From Mrakia gelida (Eukaryota > Basidiomycota > Tremellomycetes > Cystofilobasidiales > Mrakiaceae): 64,000 nucleotides of DNA. Below the pieces are notes generated by a model that did no database searches, had not been told where the DNA came from, and saw only the letters and a program-made list of their open reading frames with translations. The DNA is taken from positions 558,001 through 622,000 of the forward strand of contig BRON01000009.1 in NCBI GenBank assembly GCA_024345305.1. The letters run 5' to 3'. This document shows, one piece after another, positions 46,772 to 57,411 of this stretch (the first letter of the stretch is position 1; the number at the start of each line of letters is the position of its first letter). The translations under genes were made by a program, and so were the position numbers.

Positions 46772-47935
46772 ATGTCCTCTGGAGGAAGTTCGTGGGAAGG
46801 CTACTCGAGCTTCTCTTCCGTCGACGGATACACCCCAACCGAGTTCGATGGGATCGAGAAGGTTAGAGGGACGGAAGAGGAGAGGAGAGTAGTTTGTGCT
46901 TCCATACCTGTGAGCTCTTCTCCCCTCCCTCTCTCCTCCTTCGTCGTCGAGTTGGATGACGATCTCACAAGCTCATCTCCTTCCTTTGTTCTTGTGCGTT
47001 GGGTGGGTAACAGTACGATCCTGCCTCTGGCTACATCCTGCTGATCTCGTCTAGAGTGCGTTATAGACCGTTCTCGCATACTTCTGTTTCATCTTCCTTC
47101 GTCTTCTCTTCGTCGAGCTCAAGCTCACCACCTTTTTCCCTCCGTCGACTCGCTCGTGTGACTGCAGAAGAAGGAAGGGAGATGGACTGTGAGTCTCGTT
47201 TATCTGAAGGATGTACTCTTCAAGACTATACTGCTCGATGAGAACGAGCTGAGAACTGATCCGGTTCTTTTTGACGGTCGTTCGTAGCTTCCAAAGGGAG
47301 GCAAAGAGGAGAACGAGGGACACGAGGCAGCGGCTCTTCGAGAGGCGTGGGAGGAGGTTCGTGAACATTTTTCCGCTCCGGGCTTTGCTCGCAGACGTTG
47401 CTGACCTTTTCCTCTGTCGTTCTGCGGTCGCAAAAATAGGGTGGGATTCTAGGGTGGATCGAGGAGTGCATCGTTCGTCCTTCCCTCCCTCTCGTTCCGC
47501 TCTTCTCAGCCCTCCCTCCCTGCTCGACAGCTCGAGCTGACTTGATGGTCCCTCCGACCTCGGTCATTTTTGACAGTGCTCGATACCAACAGCTCGTACA
47601 GATGTGTATTTCTACGTTCTTCAAGTCAGCTCGCTCGCTGAGGAATGGCCTGAGGAGGAACGGCAGAGGGAGTGGGTCTCGCCGGAGGATGCGTTGGTTC
47701 GAGTCGGTACGTCCACCACCTTCCTTCTTTATTCGCTGTTCCGACGAGCTCTCTAGCTGATCGCAGACCCTCTACTCTTCCGCGTTCAGGCTGGAAGGAA
47801 GAACAGGCTGCCGCTTTACAGCTCTTCTTCTCGACGCGGAACCAAGCTCCCTCGACGGACGACGGAGGAGGAGAGGAAGCCTCGACCGAGGAGCAGGAGG
47901 GAGAGCCGCAAGAGGAGGAGGAGAGCGGATACTAG
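46772..47935 (+). CDS. Nudix hydrolase, diphosphoinositol polyphosphate phosphohydrolase type
   Basis: Start MSSGGSSWEGYSSFSSVDGY. Small exons join to ...VVCASIP, YDPASGYILLISSR, KKEGRWT and LPKGGKEENEGHEAAAL. The next junction gives REAWEE + GGILGWIEECI. The assembled Nudix box is a perfect G-x5-E-x7-R-E-U-x-E-E-x-G-U: it begins at the first G of GGKEEN, has REAWEE as core and ends GGI. The segment before it (SGYILLISSRKKEGRWTLPK) matches DIPP/Aps1 enzymes. The following exons give TDVYFYVLQVSSLAEEWPEE, VSPEDALVRV and GWKEEQAAALQLFF. Known role: hydrolysis of inositol pyrophosphates and diadenosine polyphosphates. The tail is acidic, ending in TAG at 47933-47935. The stop lies one base before a consensus donor (see findings). 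Confidence 0.85.
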
Positions 47936-48787
47936 GGTTCGTTCGACACATCCATTCGTCGACTCTAACAGCTCGTCGAGTCGCAGGGCTGACTTCTCCC
48001 CTCTCTTCTCATCCCTCTTCGCAGCTCCACCCGAGGCAGGGAAGGTCGAGAAAGCCGACGACGTCGACCATGGCACTTTTAACCACTTCTCCTCTTCCCG
48101 AACAACGTTCGACGCCATTCTCTACCCTACGTCATTCACTCTCATATCACTAGCACTATACCCTTTGCTTCGTCTCGATACCACCTCTCCTTTCTCACCT
48201 CTCTCTTTCTTTCGTCGCGTCTCGTTTTTGTTTTCTTCAGCTCCGCGCACATGCACGCTCTTTCGTTCTTTCGTTTTGTTCTCTTCAGCGCTCTAACCTC
48301 CCTACTCTAATGGACCTGTAACTTGATGGTTCAGATAATTGCGAAGGAACGAGGGGCGGGTCGAGTCGTCGAAGAACGAGACGCGAAGAGCGACGCGTCG
48401 AACCCGTGGGTTGATTAGGTCTTCAAGACGCGTTTGGCGGAGTAGCCGGATTCCGAGTAGACGAGAGAACTCAATCTGTGGATGAGAAAAACTGTGAGTG
48501 AAGAAATCCCTGCGACTCGTCAGAATTGAAGCGAGCAGAAGAGATGGGCGCTGATTCTTCGCCTCTCCTCCACCTCGATTGGTCAGGATCCACGAGAGAT
48601 GCAGGAAGGATGATCTTCGATCTATCCACCCTCCACACGATTAGAAGGTTGAGAAGGAAGCTTTGCTGACCTAGCCCGAATCAGCCGCTCTCTCTCGAGG
48701 ACGAAAGTGGAGCGCTCAAAATGCAGCTCGCTTCCCCCTTTCTTCTTTCCCACCACCCACATCTTCCTCTTCTCCCCTGCCTTCACG
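47936..48787 (+). other. 3' UTR intron and coding-like segment, then intergenic
   Basis: Directly behind the Nudix stop there is a donor (GG|GTTCGT at 47937), branch-like GCTGAC (47988-47993) and an acceptor TTCGCAG near 48023. The sequence after it (48024-48120) reads in the Nudix frame as APPEAGKVEKADDVDHGTFN and onwards. From 48120 the DNA is ordinary T/C-rich 3' UTR. The palindrome CGACGCGTCG is at 48391-48400, and the rest is promoter of the GFA-family gene. No RNA gene is recognised. Confidence 0.4.
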
Positions 48788-49404
48788 ATGTCCGCCGCCG
48801 CAGATCACTCCAAGCCCTTCATCCCTCTCGCCGGAGGAGCTACCGATGGATTCTCAGACGGAACGAACGCTTCAGCGACCTGTTTCTGCGGTGCGGTTCA
48901 GATGAAGTTTGTGAGCTCCAACCCCTTCTTTCCCTCCCTCCCTCCCTTGTCTCTCTCTTTCGCTGACCCCTCATCCTGCCTACTTTCCTCCTCTCTCTCC
49001 AGCCCATCGCCAAAGCGACCGACCCCTTCATTTGCCACTGCTACGACTGTCGAAAACTCACCTCCTCGATGTTCGCCTCCAACTTCGTCGTCGCCGACCA
49101 ACACCTCACCTTCCTCCGAGGCGAATCCGACCTCAGCACTTACAGCATCGCTTCGACGACAACGACGGGGAACAACATGACCAACCACTTCTGTAGGATC
49201 TGTGGGACGCTGATGTTTAGGGTTGGGGAGGGGTTCCCTGGGACGAAGATCATGAGGATTGGGACGGTGGACGACTGGTCGCTCCAGGAGACGGTGTTGA
49301 AGCCTACGGTGGAGCAGTTTACGAAGGATAGGGTTGGTTGGCTGAGTGGGAGTGAGGAGGCTGGGGTGAAGCAGGTGGAGGGGTATGCTTTTGCGAAGCT
49401 TTGA
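48788..49404 (+). CDS. GFA/CENP-V-fold zinc protein, copy 1
   Basis: Two exons (48788-48910 and 49003-49404) give 174 residues, starting MSAAADHSKPFIPLAGGATD. Zinc-ligand motifs of the glutathione-dependent formaldehyde-activating (GFA) family are complete: CFCGAVQMKF, CHCYDCRKLTSSMF and HFCRICGTLMFRVG. The family name comes from an enzyme once proposed to join formaldehyde and glutathione. Most fungal members have no proven reaction, so the activity is unassigned. The C-terminus WLSGSEEAGVKQVEGYAFAK matches the second copy at 57791. The intron sits at the same codon boundary (after MKF) as in that copy. Confidence 0.88.
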
Positions 49405-49942
49405 GTTGGAGGGGAGAGATGGACGATGGTTTTACGGTTAGTTTTACTTCGAGAGCGATGCTTTCGGTTTGAAAAACTAGAGAGGATATTGAGGGGTCTG
49501 TCCTCTAGCGATCCGAAGGCTGAAGAGCTCGAGAAAGCGTCTGGGACGAAGAAGAGAGGAAGAAGATCGACGCGACGCGACGCGACGCGCCGTCAGTTCG
49601 AGACATTCGAAGGGAGCCTGCTTTTCGGCAGCTCTTTGAGCTTCACGGATCAATCTGAGGTACGTTCTTGCTCGAGATATGATTCGACGCATAGAATGAG
49701 AGCGCAGAGAGACAGGAAACCGCTGTGTCGACGACCGAACACTTCCGACGCTTCGACGGAACGATCTCGAAGTATACAAGCACTCTGATCTTTCCAGACC
49801 CTGCTACGAGCTAGAAAAGACACTCAACTCTCGAATGAATCAAAAGTCGAGACTTCAGAAGGATTGAACCGCCTTAGCAACCGCCCCAAAGACATCCCTC
49901 GAGCTCACGCTCGCTTCTTTCCGGCAACCACACCCGCCTTCC
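49405..49942. other. Intergenic between GFA copy 1 and the CoA-type Nudix
   Basis: This 538-bp gap contains the GFA 3' UTR and the Nudix promoter. A short tandem run of GACGC units (CGACGCGACGCGACGCG) lies at about 49569-49586. Both strands carry open frames of about 100 codons without recognisable domains. Confidence 0.4.
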
Positions 49943-51330
49943 ATGTCTCTCGACCTCCCTCCCTCCCTCAATCGTCTACTGGCCCTTCCCTCACCTTTAC
50001 TCTCCCCGCTTCACACATCTTCCCTTCCTCGAGCTGGCGTTCTCGTCGCTCTCTTCCAGGGAAGGAAGGGCGATCTCTACGTCCTTCTGTCGAGGTGAGC
50101 TCGAACTCTCCCGAGATCCAGGACGTTCAGAGCTCATTCATTCCTTCCCTTTCACTCTTATCTTTCGGCAAGGGCAGACGGTCGAAGGAACTGAGGACCT
50201 ATCAGGGAGATACCGCACTTCCTGGCGGGAAGATGGAACCTGAGGACCCTGACATCGAAAACACAGCTGTGAGCTCGAGCTTCCTTCCCTCCCCTCCCTC
50301 CTCGCTCTCTCGAGCTCTCTTCGTTCGAGAGCAGAGCTCAAGTGACCAAGTCGGAATGCTGATACGCTGCTCTTCACTTCCTAACCATCGTCGTTCATCT
50401 AGAGACGAGAAGCATGGGAGGAGATAGGGCTCCCACCAGATCCCGAGCTCGTCCGTCATCTGTGCACGCTCGACCCCTTCCTCTCTCGAGACAATCTGCT
50501 GGTCACTCCGTCCGTCTTCAGCCCCTGCTTTTCTCCCATCCTTTCTTCCTTCTCGCCGTTCACTGAATCTGGTCTTCGTGCCTCTTGCCCTCGCAGCGTC
50601 GTCGTGTTCATAACCGACAACTCGATCATCGTGCGTTGTCCTGCTTTCTCTCCTTTCTTCTCTCCATCGCCTCAGCTCATCCACTCACTCCCCTCTCCTT
50701 TCCCTACCTTCGTCCCAGCCCAAACTAAACTCCCAAGAGGTCACCTCTCTTTTCTCCCTCCCACTCGCTAACTTCCTCCGCTCGACCTCCCCGTTCCCTC
50801 CCTCGCCCTCGTCAACGTCGGAAGCCTACCACAACTACCTCGATCTGGACGACTGGGGGAGAGCGAAGGTCCGGATTCATTGGTGAGTCTGTCGCGACGT
50901 TGCTTTTGAAGCGAGTCCGACTGGATAGCGAGCTGACCACCTCCTCGACGCGTCTCTCGTCGTCCAGGTTCCTCACCAACCGAGAACACCTAGGCATCAA
51001 GCCCGTACGTGGGCTCACAGCGTGCGTTTCACTCTCCCCTCCTCCCTCATCCCCCTTCCCCTCTTCCCTCCTCCTTCCCCCTGCAAAACGCTCACCCTTC
51101 CTCCCTTGTCCTTCGTTCGTTTCCGCCGTCCCAGCTCAATCCTCATCAAAGTGGCCTCCCTATGCTTCGATCAACCCCCCGACTTCGAGCTCCAAGCTCC
51201 AGGTCAAGTGGAGATGGACGTGCGGATTCAAGATGCTGTGGAGGAGGTCGCGAAGGCTGGACCTGGAGCAAAGAAGAGGAAGGTTGATCCTTGGCCCACA
51301 ACGACGACGACGATGCAGCCGAAGCTTTGA
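49943..51330 (+). CDS. PCD1: CoA diphosphatase-type Nudix hydrolase (PCD1/NUDT7-8 like)
   Basis: Start MSLDLPPSLNRLLALPSPLL, then RAGVLVALFQGRKGDLYVLL. Splicing joins ...LSR to RSKELRTYQGDTALPGGKME, giving the UPF0035-type extended Nudix motif LPGGKMEPEDPDIENTA plus REAWEEIGLPPDPE. This longer box after LPGG is characteristic of CoA pyrophosphatases. Later exons give VVVFITDNSII, AKVRIHWFLTNREHLGIKP and SILIKVASLCFDQPPDFELQ. The C-terminus is MQPKL; PKL fits the loose PTS1 peroxisomal signal, consistent with yeast Pcd1 and animal NUDT7 in peroxisomes. Likely reaction: cleavage of CoA or oxidised CoA to phosphopantetheine and ADP. Stop TGA at 51328-51330; convergent with SWD2 (176 bp). Confidence 0.86.
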
Positions 51331-51506
51331 ACGACGGATTGGTAGACGGGAAGAGATGGCTGTTGTATGATTAGGATGATGCGTTGCTTGCAATTTTGGG
51401 TTAGTGGAGGGGTGAACGAGAGAGAAAGTTGAACGGACGAAAGTCGCGTCGACGAGCTCTCGTTTCGTTTCGAGAGAACGTTCAAAACGCATCAGAAACC
51501 CCAAGA

Positions 51507-53725
51507 TCACGACATAGCTACATCCCCCATAGCACCAGCACCAGCACCAACCTCCTTCGTGTCCGGTAACCAGAAAGCCTGGGTTTCCCATCCAAACCCA
51601 AATCGCAACACGGTCAGTTTCTCGTCTCGTCCTCGTCCTTTCCTCCCACACCCTCCCACCCTCCTCCCCCCACCCCCCCTCCCCTCCCTCTCGCCTCGCT
51701 CCTTCGTCGCTCGCGAACTCACCAACTCCCCCGCCCCCGTGACCAACATGGCGGTCTTCGGGTTCGCCCCCACTGCTCTGGTGGGACCTGAATGTCCAGA
51801 GTGTTCCGAGATGGGGAGGGTGTCCTTGAGGAAGGCTGGTTTGGCTCCTTCTTGGACTTCTTGGACGGCGTCGGGGAGGTCGGAGAGATCCCAGGTTAGG
51901 AGGCGGCCGTCGTAGGATCCTAGGAGATAGGGAGGGGAGATGGGAGAAGGGGGGGGGGGGGGGGGGGGGGGGAGGGGAGGTGAGCGGGACGCGTCGTTCG
52001 AGAAGAGGAGAGGAAGGAGTGCGAGGCTGGCCCTTCGCCCCGATCCCTTCGATCTGCCGGCCTCCGTTCTGAGCACCTCCATCGCCTCCCCTCCCATCCC
52101 AACACGCGGCGCACCCAACCACAGAGACACCAAACGTCACGAAAGCCTAAAGACTCACCACCCAACACAAACTTCCCATCAAGCGTCCAGCACGTCTCCT
52201 CCCCACTCACTCCCCTCTCCGGCTCAACCCCCACTTCTCCCTCCCGTCGTTCCAGACCCTTGTGCCCCGTCAGGCGTCGAAGGAGCGCACCAGAGAAAGC
52301 GTCGAGGACGTAGTGGACGTCTCCGGCGGTGGAAACGAGGAGATGTTTCCCGTTTGGACGGAAGTGGAGGGAGGTGATGAGGGGGATTCGTGGAGGGTAG
52401 GAGATTCGTTGGAGGGCGAGGTCGAGAATGTTCATGGTTGCGAAGGGGCCCTGTGGGGTTGGAGGCGAGGAAGAGAAGGGAGGAGAGGGAGGACGAGGGG
52501 TGAGTTGGAGAAGAGAGGGAGGGGGGTGGGATGGCCGGAAGAGTCGAGGTTCGCGAGCATGAGAAGAGCAGAGGCCCGTTTGAAGGCAAGACGAGCATCG
52601 AGTGATAGGAAAGAGAGTGGGGTGCGCAGACTCACGTTATGGAAATTCTGCAGATCATAAACGTAGATCGTGTTCTCGCCTTCTCCCTTCCCGTTCCTCG
52701 CCACAGCGAAGATGAGCCCTTGGTTGTCGTAGGCTACGACGGGAGCGTGTCCGACTGTTACTCGACCCTGTAGGAAACCGAACCGAAGCCAAGAAAGAAA
52801 GGCGAGAAGGAAAAGAACGCGTCAGAGAGGGCGACGAACGTCGGACGCGCGAGACGAAAGGAGCGAGAGAGTTGGAACGAACGGTGCAAGTCGGTGTTCT
52901 GAGATCCCATAAGCGGACGGTTTCGTCGAGGGATGCAGAGATGAAGGTATCGTCTATGGGAGACATGGCGAGGGAGGTGACGCTGTGTGAGTCGGAGAGG
53001 GAAGAGGGAGGAAGGAGGTGAGCTCGCGAGCCCGACTTTTGAGCGGGAAAGAAGGGCGGAGGAGGAGATGGAACTGACAGTTCTGTGTGACCCTTGAAGT
53101 AGCTGATGAATACGTTGGCGTGGAGATCTTGGTGTCGGACAGCGTCTGGAAAGATGAGATATGAGGCGTTAAGCTCAGGAGGTGTGGCAGGAGAGAAGGA
53201 GGGGGAGGAAGGAGGGAGGGAGTGGGAGCTGACCATCTGCTTTTGTACTTGTGTGAAGCAAGCTCTCTTTCGAGTGCGTGAACCGAACGTGGTCGATTCC
53301 ATACTTTTGAGAGTGGAAGCGCTTCACTTCCCTGGAACGATCGAGCGAAAAGATAGGAGAAGCAGCGATGGATGAGCTCGGGAAGGGAGAGAAGGGAGAG
53401 GACGAGCTCGACTCACTTTCCCGTCTTGGTGTTCCATAGATGGAAGTCGCCGTCCGTCGAGGCTGATACGCAGGTCTCTCCATCCTTATCGAAGGTGACC
53501 GAGTTGATACAAGTTCCAGGCACCTTGAGGAACTGATCCTTGAACACTCGAGCCGGTTTGAACGATCGCTGAGAGAGTGAGGGAAGGGAGGGAGGGAAGG
53601 TCAGCTCAACTCCTTCGCGCGTTCGGCTCGCTCCTTCGCTCTACAAAAGAAGATTTCCCTCTCACCATGAGCGGAACCGTATATGGGATAGGATCCGAAG
53701 ATGACGAAGCTGCTGGATGGGACAT
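51507..53725 (-). CDS. SWD2: SWD2/WDR82-like WD40 protein
   Basis: The first exon encodes MSHPAASSSSDPIPYTVPLM and ends in ATG|GTGAGA. Next come RSFKPARVFKDQFLKVPGTC and INSVTFDKDGETCVSASTDG, the typical Swd2/Wdr82 opening. Then follow FHLWNTKTGK, VKRFHSQKYGIDHVRFTHSK, AVRHQDLHANVFISYFKGHT, VTSLAMSPIDDTFISASLDE with VRLWDLRTPTC, ENTIYVYDLQNFHN, LITSLHFRPNGKHLLVSTAG, SYDGRLLTWDLSDLPD and a final GWETQAFWLPD. Six to seven WD repeats are present. Known role: subunit shared by COMPASS (H3K4 methylation) and by the cleavage/polyadenylation-linked phosphatase module. One intron contains a 24-base homopolymer. Stop TGA (51509-51507). The final-exon frame was chosen because it keeps the family ending FWLPD. 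Confidence 0.87.
51949..51972 (-). repeat. C24 homopolymer (G24 on the plus strand) in a SWD2 intron
   Basis: Twenty-four uninterrupted G on the plus strand, C on the transcribed strand. It lies in the polypyrimidine tract about 50 nt before the acceptor CTCCTAG of a SWD2 intron. It is the longest mononucleotide run in the window and may be length-variable or a sequencing weak point. Confidence 0.9.
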
Positions 53726-53874
53726 GCTGATTTGCGGCGTGGGTGAAAGAAGGGAAGGGAGGAGCGAGTTCGAGTTGACCTCAACGTCGACCTCTCTCTT
53801 CCTTCCAAAGCTCTCTCTTTTTCTCATCCAAGAGCAAAAATCTTCAGCCCACTCGTCTCTGTCGTTTCTCCTCG
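53726..53874. promoter_or_regulatory. 149-bp bidirectional promoter of SWD2 and CLR2
   Basis: Only 149 bp separate the divergent start codons, so promoter elements and both leaders must be shared or overlap. The right half contains a T/C-rich stretch with CTCTTTTTCTC. No TATA-like element is evident. Confidence 0.55.
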
Positions 53875-56800
53875 ATGCTCTTTACTCTAGCGCGATCGGA
53901 TGGTAGGTCGTCCTTCTGGATGCCTACGAGAAGACCGATCAAAGAAGTCGAAGCTCACCACCTCCGCGTCCCTTCCCTCCCTTCCGTCCTCCAGGCGATC
54001 AGTCCAAATGGCCAGTCGCAGACACCCACATCCCTCATCCAGATAGATCGGTCAACAAATACGTCCCTTGCCTTACAGAGTCAGTTTTTCTTATCTCAAA
54101 AATCTGCTCTCGAAGGCGGGAAAGAGACGCGAAGGAGGAAGAACGAATCGAGCTGACCTCAACCTCCTCCCTCCCTCCTTCCTTCAGCGATGATCCCAAG
54201 CTCAAGCTCTGGAAGAGCAAGATCGGTCAAGCTCTCGCAGTTCATACAGGGAGGGAACCCAGTACGTCCTCTCCCAACGTCTCTCTGCGAGCGAGATCAG
54301 TCTTCGAGCTGACCTTCTCTCCTCGTTGATTCCAACGACAGGCAAGGAGGATGCGTTGACGGAACTCCCTCCAGGCTATCGACTCTTCATCCACATCTCC
54401 ATCTCCAAGAAGTCAACAGCGGCGAGGAAGGATGTCTATATGTTTGGGAGACCGTGAGTTCGCTACACCTCTTCCATCTTTCCCTTGTTCGTTCGAGCCG
54501 TTCACTGACCTCAGACTTCGAGTCGTTCGTTCATCAGCGATGGAATGAAGTATCGTTCGTCTCTTCCTCCTTCCTTCTTCGACCTCTCTCCTCGAGCTGA
54601 CGCGCTTCCTTTCTCTGGCTTTTCCCAGGATCTCCCAACGAGTTCCTAGAGCACGCTCTGTGGCTCTACCCCGAGGAAGAGCAGCAACCTTGCAAGTGCG
54701 GGTGAGTCTTGTCTCGTCTCGTCTCGCTCTCCCTTCCAACTCTTTTCCTCCATCCCCAACTCCCTCGCACCTACTTACCGTCAACTTTCCTATCTCCTCT
54801 CGCTCACAGGTACTGCACCGGAGGAGGAATCGGTCGAACCTACCTCGTCAAAGCCAAGGACGGATCCCTCAAACGAGCCAACGAGATCAACCTCGACCGC
54901 TCCCTCTCTGATATCTACAAGAACCTCGCTAACGGAAGAGCCTACATCCCTGCTGAGATCTCGAGGCCGAGACGACCGAGACGGGAGAAGCCCAAGGGGA
55001 AGGGGAAGGCGAGAGCGGAGGGAGGGATGGGGGTGCTGCCGGCGGAGCTCGAGAGGCCGAAGCAGAGGACGGATGGGGTTCAGTTCGTGGCGGGGATGAG
55101 GAGCAAGGATGCTTCGGAGAATCGGATTTTCCGTGAGTCGGTTGGATTTGGTCGGGATCGTGGCGAGGACGAATTTGAACGACGCGTCGAGGCTGACTTT
55201 CCCTCTCCTTTCCCTTCGCTCTCCCTTCCTTCTCGTTGCCCGTCTTCTCACGCCTTTCTTACTCTCTTCGCTGACCTTTAAAGGCCAAGGAGAACTCGTC
55301 TGGGTCCCCATCTCCCCGATCTCACGCTGGCCAGCGAACTCCAACGCGTCCTCCTCTCACCCCGAACTCACTCCGGAATCTCAGACGATCTACTACTGGC
55401 CAGCTCTGATCCAGAAGACGAACTACAACCCGCCGCCACCCTTCGTCGACGATCAAGAAGAAGGCTCGTCGTCCACGCGAGCACGAAGGACGGAATCGTT
55501 CTGGTCCTACAGGGTGAACTTGTTCACGATCAAGCCGTGGGTACCTCTCTCCTCCCTCCTCCGTCTCGCTCTCGAATCTTCCTCTTTGTCTTCTGACTCC
55601 CTCCGCTCCACTGCTCTACTCTTCCCTCCTCGCTCTCCTCTGCAGCGACGACTCCGGACCCGACTTCACCGACGATCAGCTCCTCCCCTTCCTCTCCTTC
55701 TCGCCTCACAAGGACGTCACCGCTTCCGTCGGAGAGGCTCTTCAGCGATCTCAGGAGTTCCCTCACGTCGATGTGTTGAAGTGGAAAGACATCAAGGACG
55801 ATTGGGATAAGGTCGTGGTGTACTACGCTGCGGCTGTGAGTGCGGCTGAGGACTCGACGAAGGGTGAGTCTTTCGTTCCATTCTTTTCGTTTCGTCTCGT
55901 CTCGAGAGAGGTCCGAGGCACGAAGAGCTAACAACCACGCTTGGGTTACGTTGCTTTATTCAGCCTGGGCTCTCACTAACGAGTACAAGGTACTTCTCGA
56001 CGAGGATAACCCTGCGACGCGCCAGTACTTCCAAGGACTTTGGTCCGTCTCTTCTTCCCTTCCTTCCCTCTCTCTCCCTCCCGATCTTCCTCCTCCTCGT
56101 CTATCTTTCCACACCTCTGACCTCTCGCTCTCCTCTCTTCCCTTTCCCTCAGGTGGGGAGCTGAGCGAATGTGGCTCGGCGACCTCGTTCGACTCCTCGT
56201 CGCTCACAAGCACATCAACCTCCCTGTCGTCGCACCAGGATCCGGCGAGGAGGGACTCTACCCATCCCGAGGAGGCGAGGACGGTCCGATCTTCTTCTTC
56301 CTCGAGGGCATCGTTCTCGATCCGACGGAGGGACGAGAGAGGGACGAGAAAGGGTTGGCATCGGGGAAGCTGTTCGAGCTTGTCGACGAGAACGACGTCG
56401 AAATGGAGGTTGAAGAGCTTGTGGGAGGAGTGGGAGGGGTGGAAGAATTCGTCGAAACATCAGTCTCGCCAACGAAGAGCAACGGAACGACCGTCGTCGA
56501 ACCCGAACCCGAACCAGCCAACGCCGTCGCGTCCTCCTCCGCCATTCCTCTCACCAACGGCCACCCTCCTCCTCCCACCAACCCCACCTCCTCCTCCAAC
56601 CCTTCCTCTCTCTCCAAACAACAACAACCCACCACCACCGACCCAGCACCCCCAGCACCCAAACCCTCCGCTTTCCTCACCTCCCTCACCTCCCCCCTCC
56701 TCTTCAAAGACCAAAAACACCCTCTCCCCCTCCCCCCTCGAGGCAAGAAGTTCCGAATCCTGCACTCCCCAAAAATTATGATCACCTTCACCCTCTCCGT

Positions 56801-57411
56801 CGTAGCAGGGAGGTACTACCCTCTCGTCGATCTCACCAGCACGTTCAGAGGGGAGGCGATTCGCTCCGTCGCGAAGGAGGTCAACGGGGAGGGATCGTCG
56901 TCGTCGTATTCAGCAGCAGTTCCATCGCCCAAGGAAGGAGGAGATGAACAGGAGGAGGAAGAAAAAGCATCAACCGTCGCTCGTTACCTCCGAATCCTCG
57001 CCGGAGGGAACCACGGTTCCAAACTAGGAGGACTGTTCATGGCTCCTAATCCGTTGCTGAAGAGGGAGACGAGGTTGGAGATTGTGAACGAGCCTCTGAA
57101 TGCCGCGAAGGATAAGATTCGGGCGGTTTGGAAGGTGTGAGTACCTACCTACGTTCTCTTCTCTTTCGGGGGGTGGGGGTGGGGGGGGGGAAGAGAGGGA
57201 AAGAGGCGAAACTGACTTTTGCGTTTTGGGCTGGTGTTGGGTCGGGCGTTCGTTCAGGCTTCATCGCAACGATAAGGGGTTCGAGGAGGAGGAGGAGGAT
57301 GAAGGGATGGAGATGGATGAGTTTGAGGAGGAGGAGATGGAGGAGGAGGAGGGGGAGGGGAGACCGAGGAAGTTTGCGAGGATGTCGATGGAGGAGGATG
57401 GTGAGGAGTGA
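53875..57411 (+). CDS. CLR2: Clr2-like transcriptional silencing factor
   Basis: A first short exon MLFTLARSD+G (ATG 53875, donor GTAGGT near 53903) joins DQSKWPVADTHIPHPDRSVN in phase. Later exons give PKLKLWKSKIGQALAVHTGR, LPPGYRLFIHISISKKSTAA, DVYMFGRPDGMKYRSPNEFL and EHALWLYPEEEQQPCKCGYC. The middle contains GQGELVWVPISPIS and YYWPALIQKTNY. The diagnostic C-terminal Clr2 segment is QYFQGLWWGAERMWLGDLVR with VAHKHINLPVV, then GPIFFFLEGIVLD and a long C-terminus with a very acidic end. Known role in fission yeast: structural subunit of the SHREC histone deacetylase and remodeller complex in heterochromatin silencing. The two blocks match the two family domains. The start exon is the least certain part. 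It shares a promoter with SWD2. Confidence 0.83.
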
